Below, piece after piece: positions 12,578 to 23,021 of a stretch of 64,000 nt of DNA (positions are counted from its first letter, which is position 1; the number at the start of each line of letters is the position of its first letter). The position numbers and the translations under genes were made by a program. The notes under the pieces were generated by a model that saw only the letters and a program-made list of their open reading frames with translations, ran no database searches and was not told where the DNA came from. The DNA lies in the NCBI GenBank assembly GCA_024509875.1, contig JAMPIV010012429.1, positions 328,001 through 392,000 on the forward strand. The letters run 5' to 3'. The DNA is from Oreohelix idahoensis (Eukaryota > Mollusca > Gastropoda > Stylommatophora > Oreohelicidae).

Positions 12578-12894
12578 AGAGAGCTTATTATTTCTAAAGT
12601 ACAACCTCGTAGCTCCTGGGTTGCCTGCCACTGCCTTAGAGTATTCGGTGCCCCTGGGCCAGTGGTTTGACATGCACCTCCTTCCTCACACTTCTAGGCT
12701 ATATGGTTGAATAAACTCTACTGAAAAATTACGTAGCAATCGTGAATAACATTACAGATCAGCTTTAGATAGTTATTACTTACACACACACAAACAACAA
12801 CAGCAGCAAAACACGATGACTAATAAAAAGGTTAAATGAAGTGCGATAGTAGATATTGCCATATGGGAGTTAAAAGTTATATAGTCTTAACCAT

Positions 12895-13042
12895 TCCAGG
12901 TCCAGATTTTTTGTGAGGGTGAGTGACAAGTTCCATCGCTGCTTTTGCCCACTCTAACTCAGAGTCAGGTACCCACTTACAGTAGGTTTCGATCCTGGAG
13001 CCCCTGGAACTGTGCCGTGAAAGGAAAGAGCTCTAACAGCTT
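12895..13042 (-). repeat. tRNA-headed SINE, copy 1
   Basis: On the minus strand the tRNA-like head has an A-box match (TAGCTAAGCTG) and a B-box match (GATCGAAAC). A body follows with TGGGTACCTGACTCTGAGTT and then GCAGCGATGGAACTTG. The same body appears at 50,215-50,398, again on the minus strand and attached to a different, diverged head. Two copies sharing head layout and body support a SINE family. Confidence 0.68.
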
Positions 13043-13242
13043 AGCTAGTCGGATGTTTAACAACTTGAAGCAAAATGTTAAAAAAATGTAACACTTTGGG
13101 TTTAGTGTCTTCTTAAATAAAAAATATTTTAAAAAATATTTTAAACACATGCTTTTAATGCACTAAAAAGCCACAAATAATTTTTCAAGTAGTTTATAGC
13201 TTGCAGTCAAAAAATGTAGCATCTAATTGACAAAAAGCGACA

Positions 13243-13440
13243 GGCAACGACTACAACCCACAAAAGCCAGATCCAAAACTCAAAAATGAGGTATCTGAGG
13301 AAAGCGGTTGTAGTAACAAGAAGAGATATGGTCTGCAACCAGACGATACGTCAAGGCCTAAAATCCCACTCCCTGCAGACGCAAGTAGAACATTCCCAAC
13401 TGCAGAATCGGAGAAGATCGGCTACTACGACAAGAATGGA
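13243..13440 (+). mobile_element. Fragment of a LINE3-type C-terminus
   Basis: In plus-strand translation this reads TTTHKSQIQ, MRYLRKAVVVTRRDMVCNQT and IRQGLKSHSLQTQVEHSQLQ. It matches the C-terminal region of the RTE-like LINE at 56.5-59.7 kb almost residue for residue. A short deletion removes the RWFGHV part. It shows that this LINE family has at least two copies in the window. Confidence 0.8.
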
Positions 13441-13445
13441 AACTA

Positions 13446-13729
13446 CATTTTTTTTTATGTAGTTGTCAGTTGTGTGTATGTCTGTGCACGCGCGTGTGAT
13501 AGTGTGTGTGTGGAAGAAGGGAGGAGAGAAGTTTCAATATTTCTCTCAAGAGAGACAATCTTGTTGGAAAGAATACACCTAGAATATTTGCAGTTATCGC
13601 CAATTTCACTGATGATACAATACAAACAAACAAAATTAATAATAATTTTAATTTTATTATTTTTACGACTGATTATTATATTGTCATGGGGAATACACAA
13701 TTATGCCAAGTTTCAGAGCTATTGTTAGA
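13446..13729 (+). repeat. Direct repeat of about 285 bp, copy 1
   Basis: The segment TAGTTGTCAGTTGTGTGTAT through GGGGAATACACAA and a following CAGAGCTATTG recurs at 13,985-14,273 with scattered substitutions and small indels. It has TG-rich and AT-rich parts and the phrase TTTCTCTCAAGAGAGACAAT. I do not recognise the family. Confidence 0.85.
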
Positions 13730-13984
13730 GCATTAAAAGCCTGTGTTTAAAAATTTTTTTCAAATATTTTTTTATTCTCTTCTTTTTAGTGTTATTTTTT
13801 TGTTGTTTTTTTTTAAATTTAAGTCAGATGTAATCGATCCGCTAATGACATTATCATTTTGCGATAAACGAGCCCAGAGCACAGGAGGCGGATTTCATTA
13901 TTCAGTATATTATACGGAAAGCTAATATTTTTTTGTGTTTTATTTTTTTTTTTTTTAATTTGACAAGAGTTGTGAATTATATTT

Positions 13985-14273
13985 TTTTAAATGTAGTTGT
14001 CAGTTGTGTGTATGTATGTGCACGCGTGTGCGATAGTGTGTGTGTGGAAAAGGATTGGGGGGGGGGGGGAAGATGTTTCAATATTTCTCTCAAGAGAGAC
14101 AATCTTATTGGAAAGAATACATCTAGCTTATTTGAAGTTATCGCCCATTTCACTGTTACAATACAAACAAAAAATTAATATTAATTTTAATTTTATAAAT
14201 TTTATTATTTTTACGACTGATTATATATTGTCATGGGGAATACACAACTCTACCAAGTGTCAGAGCTATTGCT
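13985..14273 (+). repeat. Direct repeat of about 285 bp, copy 2
   Basis: This is the second copy of the repeat at 13,446-13,729, carrying a run of G near 14,057 that copy 1 lacks. The two copies are about 540 bp apart, start to start. The DNA between them is poly-T-rich, so a tandem duplication of the whole unit is possible. Confidence 0.85.
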
Positions 14274-14584
14274 CATCTGGAAGTGATTGAAAAATCGATT
14301 GCACGATTTGAAGATGACAAGAGAGTGACATACGTTGCAAGTTAAAGAAAAACCTGTAAAAAGATATAGCTTGCATGCTTTTGCCTGGACGAAATGCGTC
14401 AAAGCTAAATAAGGTTTGAGCTTATTAAAACATTATAGTTTTTTTTTCCTTTCCCTCTCCGGCGCCCTCTTGCCCTTAGCACCCAAGGTGCTGTCCCACT
14501 CGCCCCGCCCTAAGGCCGGACCCGGTGTGCTAGCTTCAGTTATACGAGCCTATAAACGGTAAGGCGAAAGTAGCATTTTATCCA

Positions 14585-15000
14585 ATGAAAAGCATTTTAT
14601 GCAACAATTCCTTGTCAATGGAAGTAAGAAAGAGAGTTCTCCAGTGTAATATAGAAGCAATCCTGGCGTATGGAAGTGAGTCGTGGACAATTACTAAGAA
14701 AGTAAGAAGAGCAGTGCTGGCAGCAGAGATGTGGTTTTACGGAAGAATGTTAAAAATACCACGGACAGCTAACAAAAGTAATGAGAATCTCCTGGAAGAG
14801 GTCAATGCCCAATGGAAGCTTATTCCCCACGTTATAACGGAGCTGTCCGCTTTCTGTGGCCATGTTATAAGAAGAAGAAAGGTGAAATATATCTTGACAA
14901 TAGGAAAGAGTGGAGGGAAAGGAGATAGAGAACGACAAAGAGAGAAAATACTTGACAGTTTGATATCATGACATGGAAAGATGTCAACAACAGAATTTAT
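14585..15000 (+). pseudogene. LINE 3'-end fragment (post-RT region)
   Basis: A 128-codon frame reads LQCNIEAILAYGSESWTITK, EMWFYGRMLKIP, KSNENLLEEVN and CGHVIRRRKVKYIL. This is the segment that follows the RT palm in APE-type LINEs. No RT motifs remain upstream, so it is a 5'-truncated insertion. It is distinct in sequence from LINE1 to LINE4. Confidence 0.8.
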
Positions 15001-15099
15001 AAGCACTACTGGAGACGGGAAGTTGTGGAGATACATGATCGCCTACACTGTCAGGCATGGTACTTGAAGAAAAACAACGCGTGCGATCTCAGTAGAGAG

Positions 15100-15362
15100 G
15101 AGCTGCGCTGGTGTAAGGGTTACCACATTGCGCTGGCGATCAGGTGTTCAATGTTCAAGCCCGGGCGTGGGCATTTGAAACAGTGTCATCGACCGGGATT
15201 TTGACTGAATAACCTGAACGGCTCTTGAGATAAACCCTCTGTGGATGGGAAGGAGCGAAGCTCCTGACCGGGTTGGAAGGAAAGTCCACAGGCTCCCCAG
15301 CCTCGCAATGACATGTCATTGGGCCAAAGGGCCAAACTGCTGCTGGCTAAGAAAAAAAAACA
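15100..15362 (+). repeat. tRNA-headed SINE with poly-A tail
   Basis: The unit starts GCTGCGCTGGTGTAAGGGTT, an A-box-like stretch, with a B-box match GTTCAAGCC near 15,154. A body follows with GGAAGGAGCGAAGCTCCTGA and AATGACATGTCATTGGGCC. It ends in TGCTGCTGGCTAAGAAAAAA, an A-rich tail at about 15,351-15,366. Head, body and tail together fit a tRNA-derived SINE. No second copy is seen here. Confidence 0.62.
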
Positions 15363-16598
15363 AAAACTCAGTAGTGAGAATCTACCAATCGTAAACAATC
15401 GAGGTTTACTTTTTTCAACTTATTTCAACAGAGAAAGACCGCGGAACCTTGATTTATTGTGGTAAGATTTCGTTGTACAGGTTACAAACCTGTCGAGGAA
15501 TTATAAAAAAAATATGTATTGGATACCATAAGACGCCTGATCGTCTGGTACCTGTATCCATGGATTCTTTGAGCTTTCCTTGGTTCCTTTCAAGCGGAAT
15601 TTCTGAACCACGCTTTTTACCTTGAACGAATTATGTCAATACAACCTTAAGCACTTAAAAAAATTGTACTGTTTAATAAATTTTTTTATTTTGTTTGTTT
15701 CAGGCTGGCAGACGATAAACTTTAGTGTAACAGTCGTGGCTTAGTTACAGAGAGCGAGGGAAAGAGAGACTAAAAAACGTAAGGAAAACACCCGATACAG
15801 ACGCTCAAAAATATAGAGCCTAAAGTTGATAATTACTTTGAGAGAACTAAACTCAAACGAAGGTTGAAAAACTCGTGAAATTGTTACCTCTCTGTGGATG
15901 TTAAGAAAACACGTTTGTGTGCTCACGTGATATTTATGACATTTCATTCAAGAAATTAGTGGGACTTCATCTGTATGAATTTTTGTTTCCTTAAAGGACG
16001 GCGTGTGATCAGTATTAACTAGTACCATAGGAAAAGAGTGGATTGATAAATGTCTCTTTGTTTATTATAAAGTTCTCTTTGTTTATTATAAATTTGTGTA
16101 TTCAGGGGTTGTATTATCTTGATCGTTGTTTCCGGTAAATGGTGTTTGGAAATTCAGTGGAGGTTTTAGGCAAGTTCAATTATTGGATCTCGTAAAGCCC
16201 TTTTTAGTGTTATGTGTGGTGACAAATAACCTTCACTGGTCAGATTGTGAGAGAAAATTAATACTTCTTAATACATGTTGTGACGAAGATAATAGCTGCT
16301 AAGTAGATGCACAAGTGATCTCAGTTTGAACTGTGCACATTGTCGGCCATTGTTATTCTTATTTCATGAGGATACAATTCTTGTGCAACGTTTGAGAGGC
16401 CGATTTGTCACAATAGGTGAGTACATAATAAAACAACTTTCTATTGTTGTCTTTTCAATGTTATGTAAACGATGACGTTTTTTTCTCTTTGTGTGCGCCC
16501 TTGGAGGGACCGCCATGTAAGCCAAAAACGCGGCGTTTCGCTTCAAGTTGGATTTTTTTTAAAACTCCCTGTGTTTGAAGGGCGTTATTAATTTTAAC
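15363..16598. other. No gene recognised
   Basis: A polypyrimidine stretch ending in TTTGTTTCAG near 15,703 looks like a 3' splice site, but no conserved coding exon follows. The rest shows no feature I can support. Confidence 0.4.
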
Positions 16599-17190
16599 AA
16601 CGCTCGAAACAGGGTTGGGGTTAGGTTAAGGTGAGCTGTTTGACAACGCTCGAAACAGGATTTGTATTAGGTTAAGGCTAATTGTTTGACAAAGCTCGAA
16701 ACTGGGTTGGGCTTTGGTTAAGGCCAGCTGTTTGACAAAGCCCGAAACAGGGTTGGGATTTGGTTAAGGCCAGCTGTTTGACAAAGCCCGAAATAGGGTT
16801 GGGCTTTGGTTAAAGCTAGCTGTTTGACAAAGCTAAAACAGGGTTTGTGTTAGGTTAAGGCTAGCTGTTTGACAAAGCTAAAACAGGGTTATGGTTAGGT
16901 TAAGGCTAACTGTTTTGTCAAAGCTCGAAACAGGGTTGATGTTAGGTTAATGCTAGCCGTTTAACAATGCTCGAAACAGCTTTTGGGTTGAAACGAAAGC
17001 AGTGCGTCATGTTTAGGAATCCTAAATCTAACTCTATACTCTTACCTTAAAGACGTTCGTGACTTATTTGTATGACATCAAAGAACACGTCACACTCTTT
17101 TAATTTCAACCGGTTTAGGGTTAGGTTAAGGCCAGCTGTTTGACAAAGCTCGAATCAGAGTTGGGATTTAGTTAAGGCTAACTGTAACAT
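16599..17190 (+). repeat. 46-bp minisatellite with telomere-like GGTTAGGTTAAGG core
   Basis: About eight and a half units of 46 bp occur between 16,599 and 16,987 (AAAGCTCGAAACAGGGTTGG and onward, with GTTAGGTTAAGG and AGCTGTTTGAC). After about 115 bp of other sequence, one and a half further units follow at 17,108-17,190. Copies are diverged. The spacer holds GTGACTTATTTGTATGACAT, closely related to the DNA around the LINE4 insertion at 46.2 and 48.14 kb. Confidence 0.9.
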
Positions 17191-17377
17191 AAATATGGAA
17201 GCCAATCTGGCAGCATGGGCCAAAATGGCGGACTTACCACTTTTTACTGCGTCTTCGATTTTTTATTTTTAGGATGATTTTTAGACGGCCCACTATGCTT
17301 GATTTCAACCTATCACATGTTTCCTCAGTGTGTAACTTAGCCAGTGGCATAATTATCTTCTCACTTCTTCATCTTCC

Positions 17378-17410
17378 AGCACTTGTTTGGTTTTTGTCAT
17401 CGGTTCCACT
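17378..17410 (-). mobile_element. Small antisense fragment of LINE2-type C-terminus
   Basis: On the minus strand it reads AAGTGGAACCGATGACAAAA, corresponding to the LINE2 stretch near 11,610-11,640. It is very short and depends on that one match. Confidence 0.45.
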
Positions 17411-17433
17411 TAGTAAAGAAATCAAATGAAGAC

Positions 17434-17515
17434 ATATTGAGTGCGACAGGGATGCCTCTTGCCGCCATTTATTTCTTCTTAGTGACTGTAGACTTAATTG
17501 TGAAAACTACATCAG
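17434..17515 (+). mobile_element. Small sense fragment of LINE2-type RT motif B
   Basis: GTGCGACAGGGATGCCTCTT is identical to the LINE2 RT motif B region near 11,012. The following bases (CATTTATTTCTTCTTAGTG, then ACTGTAGACTTAATTGTGAA) align with its FLFLLAIDWVM codons but carry changes and frame breaks. Confidence 0.65.
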
Positions 17516-17539
17516 ACAACAGACCTTGTCTTTCCTCTT

Positions 17540-17700
17540 GCTGCTCCAGTCTTATTTCCTGTTTCAGATAAGCCTGTCTTCTATCTGTCATAATCATATT
17601 TTCTGTCTCGAATACGTCGTTCGTATCCCAGTCTTAATTTATCTCTCAGATAAGCTATTCCTCATGGCGTTCCAGTCTTAATTTCTCTGTCGGCTGAGAT
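17540..17700 (+). repeat. Degenerate tandem CCAGTCTTAATTTCT/AGATAAGC repeat
   Basis: The words CCAGTCTTATTTCCTGT, CAGATAAGC and ATTCCTCATGGCGTTCCAG recur two to three times. The same words appear at 48,190-48,235, beyond the right side of element B. The two flanks therefore belong to one repeat field that B and LINE4 interrupted. Confidence 0.6.
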
Positions 17701-17768
17701 GAAGAACAGTGTGTTCGAAAAGGCCTTAAAAAAAAATAAGAAGTCAGAAACACAGTAATAAGGGGTAA

Positions 17769-17773
17769 GGGTT
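17769..17773. repeat. Target-site duplication of gypsy element B (left)
   Basis: GGGTT immediately precedes the left LTR end (TGTGGTGGG at 17,774). The same five bases follow the right LTR end at 46,136-46,140. A 5-bp duplication is normal for Ty3/gypsy integrases. Confidence 0.88.
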
Positions 17774-19523
17774 TGTGGTGGGTTTTGATGTTGTGCAGTG
17801 TGGTTGTTCTGTATTACTATTGTACTGAATGAGGTCAGCTGTGAAGGTCCCTGATTTTAACAAATTTTGGATTGAGTTATCAGGGGACCTTTCTGCTACC
17901 ACCTTATGACCTCAATCAGACCTATTCTTGACTAGTATGTATGATAGCTACGTCTAATGTCTAGGGTTATGCCAGTGTGGTGCGATGGTAAGTTAACACT
18001 AACACACACACACACACACATATAAACAAATATTAAAGTCTATGATCAAATGAACTAACACCTGGGTTAAATTTTTATATGTAAATATTTTCTATACAAT
18101 TTTATTGGTCCTGAACCTAGTATTCTTCTGGTCAGGACTTTCAAAATTAAAAAGAACTCAAGATATATACATAAAATGCAAATTTTTAACCCAAAGGGAC
18201 AATTGTCCAAACATATACTGTTAAAATATACTAATAGTGTTACTAAATTTTTAATATTACTGGTTTCTAACACTGGATGGCTGTTTGGTATTCTTTAATC
18301 ATCCCCAGTTCTGTAATACACAACTTTCAATGTTTAATTCTTTTGGGGAATATTTTTATTATGTTACACAAGGGTGCACTAGTCTCTGATGCTGATGAAA
18401 AATCAGGTGCCAGATATTATACTTATCTGGAACAACTTGAACTGTCCGTATTCTTGCTGTAAAACGATCACTTTGATACTGGCCCAAAAGTAACAGGGTG
18501 GACTCTGTAGACCCCTGTCACTATTGGAAATGAAAAGCCTTCTCAACTGCTTTTCACAGACATCTGGCACCTTTCTAGTGCCAGATAAAAACCCTGTAAC
18601 AATGAAATAATGCCTCCTTGTTGATATCATACTTAAACTGTTATTTCTACAAATTATAATACATAAGAAATAAAGATCTGGGTCATATCTAATTGACCAA
18701 CCCAGCGCATCCATTAAAAAGTGTACCAGTGTTGTTCACATGTCTCTCCTCTCAAGGCGGCCCTGCATCTGAAATAATATTATTAATTTTTCTTTTCTTC
18801 CATACAACAGGATAGGTGAGCTGTGTCCATCTGGCCCCCTAAGAAAACATTTTTATTTCACAAAACATGTGCATTTTCTAAAACTGGCAATGTGTTAAAG
18901 CATAAATCTACCTCTAGGCCCTGCTTAAATCAGCTAAGGACCTATCGGAATGGCAGTATCTCTCACTCACATTGTTAAACAAAATATATATGAATAATTT
19001 CTGCCTTACCATAAATTCAATGAATAAACACAGGTACGATGATTAGCAGACTTCAGATGTCCTGCTGGCTGGACTATGACGCCTATTATGGTTTTATTTA
19101 TAGATTTAGTTACTAAGGCAAGTCACACTTCACAGAATTTCAACCGTCCTGTTCAAGGGACTGTATTATACAAATGGCTAATAGCTTATCAAAGTTTTCC
19201 TTAATATAAAATGCGTTGGCCAATGAGATCCAACCACTGAGCGTTTCAGTTTGAATTCTTTGAATTTGAAAATAAAGTCAAAATTCCAGCCCAATTTAAA
19301 ATGTACGTCGGTCACATTTTTGCATTAAAAGCTAAAAACAGACTTGATTTTTGACCTAACAAGTTCTTTCCTCACTCACTTTTAGACTTTCCCCTGCAAA
19401 AATATATTTAGTGTTAAGCCATCCCATAATTTCTCTCCCCTTGTCTACCCCTCCTCCAAAAGAATACATGCGTGCTTGTCTCATTTCCAACACCGCGTTC
19501 AAAATTGTAATCGTTAGCAAATG
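17774..19523 (-). repeat. Element B 3' LTR, outer part
   Basis: On the plus strand it runs from TGTGGTGGGTTTTGATG to the AAATG where element A inserted. It aligns with 34,478-35,159 and 44,346-45,300, with scattered substitutions and small indels, including eight bases missing near 34,533 in the other copy. The comparison by eye shows more divergence than between the LTRs of A or C, so B is older. Confidence 0.9.
19519..19523. repeat. Target-site duplication of element A (left)
   Basis: AAATG precedes the 5' LTR of A and is repeated at 29,065-29,069. The uninterrupted version of this site is visible in the other B LTR near 45,297-45,306. Confidence 0.9.
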
Positions 19524-21039
19524 TGTTACGTGCAGTCTTTGATATCTTACAATATTATACATTGGTATTCTTGTTATCTTCGCAAATATTTTGAAAGCAA
19601 AATGGTGCTTAAGGGAAAGTCATTATTGTGTTACTTCCCTTGAAAGTTGTGTCGGCTCTTTCGACCAAACTCCGCGGATAAATCCATTTTACTGCGATTT
19701 ATTCGTTGTTTGGGTAATAATAGATTGTTCTTGCTTCAGAATATCTATGGCCTGAATTTATGTGTATTGTTTGTCTGAGTAGGACGAGTCTGTCTTATAT
19801 CTGTATATCTTTACATATCTAAGTCGAACTATATGTTCTGTTGTCTCTAGAGAGGTCGAAGGCTATTCGGCGGATGTGTCGCTAGAGTGTGGTGTGATTT
19901 GGCTTCGTCCTGATAGGGACTGTGTGTTTTCCATGTCGGCCTGTCGCCGGGGAAAAAGTGATCTCAGTATTTGTGGGGAAGGTGATAGTTGTCTAAACCT
20001 ATCGTGTATGCTTTACCCCAGTGTTTAGTCATATTGCCAAGGAATGGCAGTTTCATAATTCCTATACCAAGGTAATCAAAGACACTCTTATGAACTCTCG
20101 ATCGAAGCCACCATTTTCGATAGTTACGATTTGAATGTCTAAGAGAATATATTTGACTCGATGAAAACGACTTCGATTCCTAGCAGCACTATATCCTGTA
20201 GATTGCAGTCAATTGTTCATGATCAAATCTACAGAGCAATGAAATGTTTTATGAATGACTAACTTTAGGACAGATGCATTATCTGTATGCAAACGTGAGT
20301 GACAGCTCACGAGTGAAGCCATCTTGGATCCAAACATGTAGTGACTTTCAAGAAGAGAAAAGGGGATGCCCGTATTATCGCTTGTTTAGTCCAGAGATCA
20401 CTGCTACACATGAGAACCCTTTATCAGCGGTTCAATATTATTATATGGAAAAAAATATGTGCTGAACATTATGTTGAAGAATCGTCGCTAGACGAGATTA
20501 GGTTTAGAAGCCATCTGAAATATTGTTTATAAGCTGACGTGCTCAGTCAGTGAAGTCAGATGATTTATATGTATGGGCGATGCTGAGGGCTTGGCTACTG
20601 ACAGCCCATTATAATATTAATCTACATGAGTGCCCATGTAACATAACATTGCAAGACCAGTTATCCACTGTACTATGATGTATTATGCCAACCTGTGATT
20701 TGTCACTATCTGTGCTGTCGAGTGTGTACGTCCAATTAAACTTTAGAAAAGGTACACAGTCGTTGGTGTCGATGACTTCCAGTCATACATGAGTGTGAGA
20801 AAAGAACATTTGTCAACAACACGAACCCTTATCATCATTCGCACATTGTACACTCAATCCATGTCTACACACCACTGCGTAGGTCAAGTTGACATTCCAT
20901 ACACTACAGTGGAGCAAACAACACCATAGAGATCTTATCAACTGATGATGATGATGATGTCTGCTTCCATCCACTTATATCTATCTTTTGGTGGATATCA
21001 TTAACGGGAATAAAAATCCAACGTTATCCAACTTTATCA
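19524..21039 (+). repeat. Element A 5' LTR
   Basis: It begins TGTTACGTGCAG and ends ACTTTATCA, and is 1,516 bp long. It has an AATAAA word at about 21,009, near the 3' end, which could serve polyadenylation. A short (GAT)n lies near 20,943. Small open frames inside it are identical to those in the other LTR and have no recognisable motif. Confidence 0.93.
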
Positions 21040-21041
21040 AC

Positions 21042-21059
21042 TGGTGGACCAGCTTTCTG
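21042..21059 (+). promoter_or_regulatory. Element A primer-binding site candidate
   Basis: TGGTGGACCAGCTTTCTG starts two bases after the LTR end. Its leading TGG would pair with a tRNA CCA end. I cannot assign the tRNA with confidence. Confidence 0.55.
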
Positions 21060-22153
21060 GGTTTGACCTCGCAGAAGTTCAGAAGTCAACAGATTACCGA
21101 TACCAGACCGTTTCCTGTGGCTGATACGACACACTTGCAGTATTGGTTTGCTCTTTGTCAACACTTCGTCACGTGACCTGTCAGGTGAATGCAGTATGTA
21201 GGTCAGCGTTGTTGACATTTTTTACATTAGACATTATAGAGTTTCACAGAACAGTTGGATCAATTCTTGTCAATGTTAACAGGAAGACAGTATGAGTGAA
21301 CTAAGAAGTCCTATTTTCATCGATGGATCTTCTTGTTTTCTGTATATGAACTTTAATATTTAAGGCCAGAATGTTTAATTGAATAAAGTGGCAGTTTGTT
21401 TATTTTCATAAAAATAACTTTGCCATTACTGTAAAACTGAGCCTATTTTGCAACACATACTATCATACACATAATTTATATATATTTATGTTTACATGTT
21501 ATTTGTTTGTATAGTATGTTAGTTTCTATGTCAGCGGGTTGTGTTTAAGGTTGGGCGGCGTCCTCACAACAGAATATCCCACGTCATAGAGGGTCCGTTG
21601 TGGGCGTTTTCTATAGGTGCAATTTTCTTGATTGAAAATTTGCTGCGACAACTGTTGCTTTTGTGTTAGCTGTGAAGTCTGTAATTATTGTTATTTTTGT
21701 GATATTTCTTTGTTCTTTAGTTTTGTTTTGATTTGTTTGTAATTTGTTGGTCTAACCTTTTCTATCTTTCAGTTCTATTCACAATTTATATTCATATATT
21801 GTGACGTCATTTGTGTTGTTATTCTTTGCAGATTCAGTGATTATTTTCATTGATTTCCCTATTTGATTTATTTTGATTTCTGCAAACGTTCTTGTATTGT
21901 CAGTCCTATTTGTACTTTATGTATTCTGTTGGTTGACATATGTTTTATATAGGTATATTTCATAAGACACAATTGCCTGTGCACTGCACTTGGATTATGG
22001 TATAAACCAGTACCTGATTATTATTACTATTATACAAGACCTTATTAAAGGCTTGTGACCCACAGATATTGGGATAGTATACTGATTAATCAAGTCATTG
22101 AGAACTTGTGGTATTATTATTGGTTCAGGTGATTAGTATTATTGTTAGACATC
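21060..22153 (+). other. Element A leader
   Basis: About 1.1 kb of AT-rich untranslated leader lies between the primer site and the gag start at 22,154. Short open frames are present but none is convincing. Confidence 0.6.
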
Positions 22154-22444
22154 ATGTCTACTTTAGATTACTTCATTACACAAGGGAAAGCCCTTGATAA
22201 GACTGGTCAACAATTAGAACAATGGGCAGTTGCTCAATATGACAAAGCATTAGCTGCAGAAGAGAGAAGAGCTATGGCAGAAGAGAAAAGATTAGCTGCA
22301 GAAGAAAGAAAAGCTATGGCGGAAGAGAAAAGATTAGAAAGAGAAGCTGAGGCTGCTGCTGAACAAAAGAAATTGCAGATGCAGGTAGAGGAAAGGAGAT
22401 TTGAAGCTGAACAAAAAAAAAATGGAAAGAGAAGCTGCGGCTGA
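22154..22444 (+). pseudogene. Element A Gag, N-terminal coiled-coil part
   Basis: From the ATG at 22,154 the frame starts MSTLDYFITQGKALDKTGQQ. It becomes an Ala/Glu/Lys/Arg helix of the AEEKRLAAEERKAMAEEKR type, a predicted coiled coil. The run of ten or so A residues at 22,412-22,422 shifts the phase, and the last residues before the stop are noise. The B and C Gags share this design: a short N-terminus, then a long charged coiled coil. Confidence 0.85.
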
Positions 22445-23021
22445 ACAAAAAAGATTAGACAGTGAAGCTGAACAAAAAAGATTAGACAGGGAAGCTGAAC
22501 AAAAAAGATTAGACAGGGAAGCTGAACAAAAAAGATTAGACAGAGAGGCTGAAGAAAAAAAAGCAATAAGAGAACATGAATTTGAGTTGGAGAAATTAAG
22601 ATTGACAAGTATGAGTAATGTTAATCAGGCATCTAGTGGTAATGATAAACCTTCTACTTACAAGGTTAAGGTTCCACCGTTCAATCAGTCCAGTGACGAT
22701 ATTACATTCTGGCTGGATAGATTTGAACGTTCTTGTCGTACACATAATGTGGATAAATCACAATACGCTAATCAATTATCAGAAAACTTGAAAGGTGAAT
22801 CTTTGACTAGATTATGCCTTGTAGGAGAAGCAGATAAGGATAATTATGATGTCATTAGGGCGGCTTTGATAAAAAAATATCAGCTAAGTGAGGAAGGCTA
22901 TCGCCTTTTATTTAAAACGATGGTACCTGAGACGGATGTAGAATTCTCAGAATTCACTGCAAAGGCACGTCTCACAGTTGATCGTTGGATTGAGCTTTCC
23001 AAAACAGAAAAAAACGTATGA
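22423..23021 (+). pseudogene. Element A Gag, middle part
   Basis: In the second phase the coiled coil continues with tandem AEQKRLDRE units. PFNQSSDDITFWLDRFERSC follows, a retrotransposon Gag core. The SCAN-like region begins near FSEFTAKARLTVDRW. A second frame change occurs in the A run at 23,006-23,014, within the SCAN-like region. Because it interrupts one folded region, it is unlikely to be a programmed frameshift. Confidence 0.85.

Noticed and set aside
15690..15712. Host exon starting at a 3' splice-like site (also near 51,974-51,991)
   Set aside because: A pyrimidine tract plus AG is present, but no following open exon with recognisable protein sequence was found.
20274..20532. Small frames in the element A LTR, repeated at 28,366-28,557
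   Set aside because: They are duplicated only because the LTR is duplicated, and one copy has a different length. No motif.
23000..23021. Programmed -1 frameshift in element A
   Set aside because: The A run breaks a continuous SCAN-like region of Gag and does not lie between Gag and Pol, so mutation or sequencing error is more likely.
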